From contig CM050453.2 of NCBI GenBank assembly GCA_027563935.2, positions 89,812,665 through 89,876,664 on the forward strand: a stretch of 64,000 bases of DNA, given 5' to 3'. The translations under genes and the position numbers were made by a program. Source of the stretch: Costus lasius. Taxonomy: Eukaryota > Streptophyta > Magnoliopsida > Zingiberales > Costaceae. Within the stretch, counting starts at the first letter, position 1; every line of letters begins with the position of its first letter. Positions 57,541 through 64,000 of the stretch are shown here, piece after piece. The notes below the pieces were generated by a model. That model did not search any database, was not told where the DNA came from, and saw nothing but the letters and a program-made list of their open reading frames with translations.

Positions 57541-59094
57541 GCTTCAGAATTAGCTTCTTCCTCTTTTTCATTTCCGGAGAGGTTCTCCTCAAGAGGGTCA
57601 GGTTCATCGATAATAAGGCCTGTGCTGCTGGACTCATCCTCCACAAGATCCACTCTATAGCAGGCTCCTGCAAAAGAAGGGTGCTTTAGGCATTCAGAAA
57701 TGTCAAAATCGATAACATCCTCGCCGATGTTCAATTTGAGCTTCCCATTCTTTACGTCAATTACTGCACTAGCAGTGGCCAGAAAAGGTCGACCAAGGAT
57801 TATGGGAAGCCGGATGTCCTCTTGCATGTCCAATACAACAAAGTTAGCCAGAACGAAGAATTTACCAACTCTGATCGGTACATCCTCTATCATGCCCACC
57901 GGATGACGAACGGAGCGGTCGGCAAGTTGCAACGAGATATTTGTCTTTTTTAGTTCCCCCATATCCAATTTCTTACAGATCGAGAGCGGCATAAGGCTTA
58001 CACTAGCGCCAAGGTCACACAAAGCCTTATTAAAGTTCATGTCCCCAATCTGACATGGGATCGAGAAACTGCCAGGGTCTTTTAATTTGGGAGGTAGTTT
58101 GTTTTGAATTATTGCGCTACATTCCTCCGTCAAAGCTACCGTGCCTTGCACCGCCAATTTCCTCTTATTCGACAATATTTCCTTGAGGAACTTTGCATAA
58201 GACGGCATCTGCGCAAGGGCATCAGTGAAGGGGATATTAATATACAGTTTCTTGAGAACCTCTAAGAATTTACCAAACTGGTGATCTAGTTTCGCCTTTG
58301 CCAATCTTTGCGGGAAAGGGATAGCTGGCACATAGGGAGGTGGTGGCGTGTATGCTGGTTCTTGGCTCTTCTCTCGTTCGGCATTGGATCCATCCGTACA
58401 CATTCCTTCCGTCCTCAAGTTCTCTGGTTGGTCTTCTTTTTCCACATCAGAATTCGCCCTAGGCTCATCAAGTTGCTTCCCACTTCGGGTAGTGATAGCA
58501 CTACACTCTTCTTTTGGGTTCCCCTCTGATTGCTCGGGAAATCTCTCCTGGGGTCTAGGGGATGTCAAGGCCTGCTGAATTTGGCTTTCAAGCACCTTCC
58601 CATGTGTGGTCAAGGCTTCAACTTGAGAGGCTAGCTGCTGAATAGTCTCGTTCATGCGTTCGTTTTGTTTAGCCTGGCGCTGGATTGTCTCGCTCATGTA
58701 TTCACTTTGTTTAGCTTGCCTTTGGAGGGTCTCATTCATGTGTTCGCTTTGTTTAGCTTGGCTGGCCATAAAATTTTCAAGTAAGGACTCCAAACTCGAT
58801 TTTGCAGGTTATTGTGGAGGTGGGGGTTGTTGCCTTTGTTGCTGGAATCCTTGGGGTTGTCCATAACTGGGTTGTTGTGCCGCATTGTTGTTGCGGTAAG
58901 AAAAGTTCGAGTGGCTCTTCCATCCGGGGTTATACGTGTTGGAGTAAGGATCATGCTGCTGCCTTGGTTGGAAGGTATTGAGGGCATTCACTTGATCCGG
59001 TGTGGAGTCCCCAAAAGAAGGAGGTCCCATTTGGCACTCGGCCACAGGTTGGTTCGGCGTACCACCATTCTCCCAAGAGACACTATTGACCGCA
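57531..59094 (-). pseudogene. gag C-terminus and protease of element B (5'-truncated)
   Basis: 59045-58809 is the Gln/Asn/Pro-rich nucleocapsid-like end (NTYNPGWKSHSNFSYRNNNA). 58793-57531 starts with heptad-like repeats (QAKQSEHMNETLQRQ repeated), then PPPPYVPAIPFPQRLAKAKLD and CSAIIQNKLPPKLKDPGSF. The retropepsin follows: LCDLGASVSLMPLS (catalytic D in DLGAS in place of DTGA/S, usual for Athila/Tat) and ILGRPFLATASAVIDVKNG. The capsid part is missing: at about 59095 the element is cut and minisatellite array C begins. Confidence 0.88.
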
Positions 59095-59095
59095 G

Positions 59096-59755
59096 ATATT
59101 TATATCCTCAAGGGGATAACATTAATACTAAGTATTGGGGTATATTTCCTCAACATTGTTGTAGCACCATTCAGATATTTATATCCTCAAGGGGATAACA
59201 TTTAAATATCCATGAAATGATTGTTCACCAAGGATAGACAATCATTCTTATGTCCTTAAGGGGATAAATATCTAATTAAGGGATAATTATACGCCAAGGC
59301 TAAATAATTACCCCACGTCCTCAAGGGGATGAATGTTCGTTAATGTATAGTTATACGCTAAGGCTAAACAAGTATTTTGTGCCCTCAAGAGGATGAAAAT
59401 CCATTAAGGAATAATTACACGCTATAGCTAAATAATTATTCCGCATCCGTAAGAGGATGAATATCTATTAGAGTATAGTTATACGCAAAGGCTAAATAAC
59501 TATTTCATGCTCTCAAGGGGACAAAAATCCATTAAGCAAAAAACCACATACCAAGGCTAAATAATTATTCTGCATCCACAAGAGGACAAATATCTATCAA
59601 GGTATAGTTATACACTAAGGCTAAATAACTATTTCATGTCCTGAAGGGGACAAAAATCCAATAAGGAATAATTACAAGACAAGTTTAAATAATTATTCGG
59701 CATCCTCAAGGGGATCAATATCTGTTAGGGTATAGTTATACACTAAGGCTTGTTG
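59096..59755. repeat. 64-bp minisatellite, array C
   Basis: The same lead-in (TATTTCCTCAACATTGTTGTAG, TATATCCTCAAGGGGATAAC) and alternating monomers as arrays A and B. It lies directly after truncated element B and before another retroelement. Probably the continuation of peptide unit 3, displaced by the A/B block. Confidence 0.9.
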
Positions 59756-61057
59756 GATAAATTATTTTTACCAAAAAATAAAAAATTAATTTTGACATAA
59801 ATATGTAAAGTCAAAATTAATTTTGATTACAAAAAAGGGGGAGAGGCGTGCGCTTCACAAATTTGGAAATGCTATTTAAGAAAAATACTAAATTGATGTG
59901 CGCCAACATAAAAATAGAAAAAATCATCAAATGTGTTCAATGTAGAAAAAAAAATCAGCCATAAAAGGGATAAAAAAAATCAATTCTGGCGAGATTAGCT
60001 ACGGCTAAAAGGGGAAGCAAAAAAATAATAATAAATAAATAAATAAATAAATAAAAAGGAATTCGGCTATGTAAGAAAGAAGCAATGAGGCAAAAACCAA
60101 AATAGCAACAAGAAAAAAAATAAAAATAATAATAAAATCAAATAAGTCTACGGCTAAAAAAAGGAAAGTAAAAAAACGAAAAAAAGGGAGACGGAGCAAA
60201 ATTCAGCGACAGAGAAAAGACAAAATCAAATTAAAAGTAATAATAAAAAATTTTCACCCACCTCCCATAAAAGGAAGAAACGGCCTAACCTGGGTACCCA
60301 GGTTAGAAATTTTAACCTGGGTACCCATGAATTATATTTTACCATGAATTGGTATAATATAATTATACCATGGGTTATATTATACCATGAATTGGTATAC
60401 TTTAAATCTGTTGTGATCAAGTAACAGAGGGAGAATTTTTAAAATAAATATTTAACCCTCTTATAGAAAGATCGATAACGATTTAAGTTCCTTGCCCTTG
60501 ACTAGCTCTCTCCAGAAATTAAAAAAAATGATGAAAATGAAAAAAAAAGAGAAAAGAATAAAAAGCATAGAAAAAGAGAGAGTTGTAGGTCAAGTGGACA
60601 ACTCCGCTGACTTTATAATTGAGACTATGAGTTAAATTATACTACTTTGTGGTATACTTTAAACAATGTTATGATGCTAACAGGAATAGACACATAACCG
60701 TTAAAGACCAAATTGCATTAAAAATCTCTTATCTATAGTTTCACCAAATGACTTGAAAAAAATCTTTATCTATTGATCAAGGAAGATTTATTAAACCAAA
60801 AAGTATTTGATTTCCTGATATGTGTTGAATGAACATACATGACTTGTGAATTTTACCTCTCTTGGATTGTAAATTCTTGACAGTTTGTCTTTACTATGAT
60901 TTCTCTCAAATGATCTAAGTTCTGAAAAGTTGCCTGCCTGAAATGTAGACTAACGACTTTATTGATGGTAAACTGATGAGCATTCCTTATCTTTACATTC
61001 TTAATTCATATTGATGTATTGCTTGAGGACAAGCAAAACTCTAAGTTTAGGGTATTT
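59756..61057 (+). mobile_element. 3' internal region of Athila/Tat-type element C
   Basis: AT-rich non-coding DNA ending in CTTGAGGACAAGCAAAACTC and TAAGTTTAGGGTATT (61022-61057), the group's 3' internal end and polypurine tract. No pol is present, so the element is 5'-truncated at array C. It includes a strong palindrome (60285-60306). Confidence 0.7.
60285..60306. repeat. Perfect 22-bp palindrome with adjacent partial copies
   Basis: The half-site CTAACCTGGGT is followed directly by its reverse complement. A second AACCTGGGTACCCATG lies at 60314-60329, and TATACCATG/CATGAATTGGTATA hairpins follow to 60400. Confidence 0.9.
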
Positions 61058-62514
61058 TGATGCGTTGAATTTACACCATATTTTTGCCTATATTTTAGAT
61101 CATATTTTGAGCTTATTTGCATGATTTTGTGCTTATTTTGGTATTTTTACTTCACTTTGCACAAAATCTTCACTTTTCTTAGTTTTTATGAAAATGTAGG
61201 TAAAATCACCCAAAAATGAAGGGTTTCACGAGTTTTGAAGCCAAAGCATGATTCCTGAGGAGATCACAGGCTTACACATTGAATTTGGAGTTGAAATAGT
61301 GAAGAACGCAAGAATTACGGCCTTGGGTCAGCTGTAATTTCGAGTTCGAGTGATGGGTAAAAAAATGGCTAAGTATAGATATGCACAGAAACTTTCATGG
61401 GTGAAGCCGTAAATCCATTACGGGCCGTGAATGTTTCTGTGACATAAGTGATATACACACAGAAAGAATCACGGCCGTGGTCGTGAACACGTTACGGACC
61501 GTAAAAATGTTTGCCCGACGAGTTTTTCACTCGATTCTCCACCAATTCGAACCGGATTTGAACCAAACCTTGCAGAATCGTTCCTTGATGAGTTCCAAAC
61601 CGATCCAACTATAAAAGATCTGATTTTTCAAGGAAAAGGGAGCCTTTTTCGGATGAACACAAGCGGCGGCGATGATAAGGCAAAAGTTGATTTCCGAGCA
61701 AAATTCATACGAGATTTCATGCAAAAGCGACGATTGATCAACTCTTCTTCATCTCTAGACCAAGGGGAAGCGATTTTTATTGTTGTCTTAGTGAATTCTT
61801 GCGATTTTTCTACTAGATCTGTGCTTGTTCATCACTTAAACATGTATTTCCTTAAGAACATGAGTGAGTAGATCATTGTTTTGGGATTTAGGGCTTTAGC
61901 CCACTGACTTTTATGAATTAATTTTTATTCATACTCTTTTTATACGAGATTATTATCATGATTTGACTATGATTGCGTTTATTTCGTAATATACCTTGGC
62001 CACATATAATCACGAGAGTAGGTTGGATTCGTGATTTGACTACGATTGCAACGTCCGATCTATTTCAGTTGAACCTTCGAATCCAATCACGAGAGTAGGT
62101 TGGATTCGTCTGAAGGATTTAACAGCTTTTTATAGAACTTAATGGGTTTAGTTAGGTTAACTGTCACGAGAGTAGGGAGTTAACTTAATTAAACACCGTA
62201 TTACACTCCGAGAGGAGGTAATATGTATATTAGGAAAAGCTCCTTTCATGATAGATGTTTTCTATTCATTGAGTAACCTTTATAAGATTCATAATAATCA
62301 GTGTGGTGAAACCCAGAAATCCCTATTCTCTTAGAACTTGAACCCTCTAAAAGCTGCTTTTGAATTGTTCGTACTTAGAAGTTCTTCATCATAGCATACT
62401 TGGTTTGCTTAGATTCAAATAAGTCAAGAAGTCAGTATTTAACTACGTAGCCCTCGTTGGGAACGATAATCTTTTTATTACTTCGATAATTCCGTGCACT
62501 TGCGGAAGCCTATC
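61058..62514 (+). mobile_element. 3' LTR of element C (1.46 kb)
   Basis: Starts TGATGCGTTG after the polypurine tract and ends GTGCACTTGCGGAAGCCTATCA. Repeated ATCACGAGAGTAGGTTGGATTCGT lies at 62010 and 62088. ACGGCCGTGG / TTACGGACCGTAA dyads lie at 61405-61510. No primer-binding site follows, consistent with a 3' rather than a 5' LTR. Confidence 0.8.
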
Positions 62515-62519
62515 AAGCA

Positions 62520-63165
62520 CCTGCTTCCATATCGGTGCAATGATGGGATGCAAGAAAATCCCACTTGTGGCACAAACAATGTGCAAGCGCAGGGACTGTC
62601 TCTAGACTACAGCATGACCCTGAAAAAGAAAAAGCTGGCTTATCAACTGAAAGATTAAAGTCTAAAATAGTATCACTAAAGTTCAGAGATAGCTTCCCCT
62701 TCTTGACATCTATAACAGCCCTAGTGGTAGCTAGGAAAGGGCGGCCCAAGATAAGTGGCAATCTTGAATTTTCTAACATATCCAAGACTACAAAGTCTAT
62801 AGGGACAAAGAGATCCCCGACTGTAATCGGCACAACCTCTACTATTCCCACTGGGCGATGAATAGAGCCATTTGCGAATTGAAGAGCTATGGGTGCGGGT
62901 TCCAGGCCTCCCAAGTCCAGACTTTTGAACAGGGAGAGAGGCATGATACTCACACTGGCCCCCAAATCACAGAGCGCTCTCTCAATAGAAAAATTACTGA
63001 TACTACAAAAGATAGAAAAACTGCCAGGGACATTAAGCTTCACAGGCATCAGTGAACTGTAATGTCCTGTCAATGCCTTGACCAATCTTTGAGGACTGGA
63101 GATAGGTGGCGTGTGAGGTGATGGAGGAATAAAGTGATGGGGTCAGAGACCACAAGCCACGAAAT
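62520..63165 (-). pseudogene. Athila/Tat gag-protease remnant
   Basis: On the - strand: PPISSPQRLVKALTG, then after an internal deletion LNVPGSFSIFCSI, LCDLGASVSIMPLS (retropepsin active site) and VVLDMLENSRLPLILGRPFL. It is similar to but distinct from the protease of element B. It lies directly against the end of LTR C, so the junction is a truncation. Confidence 0.85.
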
Positions 63166-64000
63166 ACAACTGGAGCCTGAGGTTACCGTAGGCAAAGGCT
63201 CGGAGTTTCACAAATAAGCTAGCATGCTCAATGACAAAGCTAGCTCAATAACTAGAAAAGGACTATTTCAACCTCCCAATAAAGTCAAGACGCTCAAGTT
63301 CACAACGTTCAAAGGAGTTGCTGCATTAAACCAGGACTTCATATGCACCAACCAATTCAGCCACATCCACACCTATGAAGCACGCAATATTGTCAGGCCC
63401 AAATAAGGATCATCAAGGCCTAAGTCAAAGTCCATCTTCAACACTGAATTTTGCATCACACGTATGTAGCCAACAATGGAAGCTTTCGAACATCTCCTTG
63501 CACCCAACGCTCAATCTTCTTTGATGCAAAGATGGAAATTCCAATGTCTCCTTGCAGCCATCTGCGCCCAACACAAAGCTCCACAACGTCTCTTTGCTAG
63601 AGATGGAAAGAACAATGTTCACCTTCAACATTCGCCTACAACCTCTCTCAAAACTAAACCCTATATGTAACGCACGCATGAATCTTGTAAAACAGACTTG
63701 ATGAATTTTGAATGGAAATGGTTCTTCGTCCTCAATCAGATGTCTCCTTTCTTCTTCCTATCTGAGGTGCTTGTGTCACCTACCTTTCCCCTCTCCTCCT
63801 TCTAGGGCCGAGCCCCTCTTTCTTCCCCTCTCCTCTACCACCTTCTCCCTCCTCTAAACTTCTCTGTTACGCCTGCAATCAAACCCAGATTTTTGAAGAT
63901 TTCTGACTTCGCCACTGACGATCCACTAGCCGGATCTCCACAAGACTTCGGCCACCACTCGTCCTTCCATTGAAGAAGCTTCAGCCGCCGGCATCTTCCC
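63166..64000. other. Unassigned sequence at the window end
   Basis: 63440-63620 has several CTCCTTGCA / TCTCTTTGC..GATGGAAA repetitions. 63730-64000 is pyrimidine-rich and GC-richer and could be a leader, an LTR or the reversed start of a gene. No supported gene. Confidence 0.3.

Noticed and set aside
63425..63679. 84-codon - strand Cys/Leu frame near the window end
   Set aside because: It overlaps imperfect short repeats (CTCCTTGCA, TCTCTTTGC), has no recognisable family and is not conserved elsewhere in the window.

Overview
This is nuclear DNA of a flowering plant. It is AT-rich and made mostly of nested, decayed transposable elements: Copia and Ty3 Athila/Tat LTR elements, an L1-type LINE with a plant-style RNase H, a hAT element, and Tourist-like MITEs with GC-rich fillings. 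The last two exons of a plant CID-type (PABP-interacting) RNA-binding protein gene are also present. I cannot tell the species, or monocot from dicot. Almost every long reading frame is a retroelement remnant. The exception, and the most interesting content, is a family of three intact single-exon genes (13705-13935, 22807-23037, 36060-36290, all on +). Each encodes a 76-residue secreted prepropeptide with a signal peptide, a short basic spacer and a proline-rich C-terminus holding two cysteines. The C-terminus resembles the CTNIP/SCREW phytocytokine type, with partial likeness to IDA/PIP peptides.

Layout. 1-5.4 kb: Copia remnants, a 450-bp tandem duplication, a Tourist-like element and the CID exons. 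5.4-20.75 kb: a GC-rich block, then one hAT transposon (6235-20746) with a perfect 8-bp target duplication. Its broken transposase is split by a 9.7-kb insertion that carries peptide gene copy 1, and its upstream part is split by an LTR. 21-29 kb: peptide copy 2, followed by a 64-bp-period minisatellite interrupted by a LINE flanked by 12-bp target duplications. 29-35 kb: LTR fragments, an orphan piece of the peptide-gene 3' flank and a 1.77-kb GC-rich TIR element. 35.3-38.4 kb: peptide copy 3 and its repeated 3' flank. 38.4-59.1 kb: two convergent Athila-like elements, A on + with a nested 2.65-kb solo LTR, and B on - with a nearly complete pol. 59.1-64 kb: a third minisatellite array, the 3' end and LTR of another + element, and a - strand protease remnant.

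How it fits together. The three peptide genes sit in one duplicated unit: about 0.8 kb of 5' flank, the gene, 3' flank, a TTAGCC-type minisatellite and a 64-bp minisatellite. Elements have inserted into each copy. Copy 1 travelled inside, or was delivered into, the hAT element. Copy 2's array is split by the LINE. Copy 3's array appears to have been pushed about 20 kb away by the Athila block. Hand comparison of copies 1 and 3 shows 11 synonymous and 6 amino-acid changes, with the peptide core nearly unchanged, which suggests the genes remain under selection. TATA boxes and WRKY-type TTGAC motifs lie in the conserved upstream sequence.
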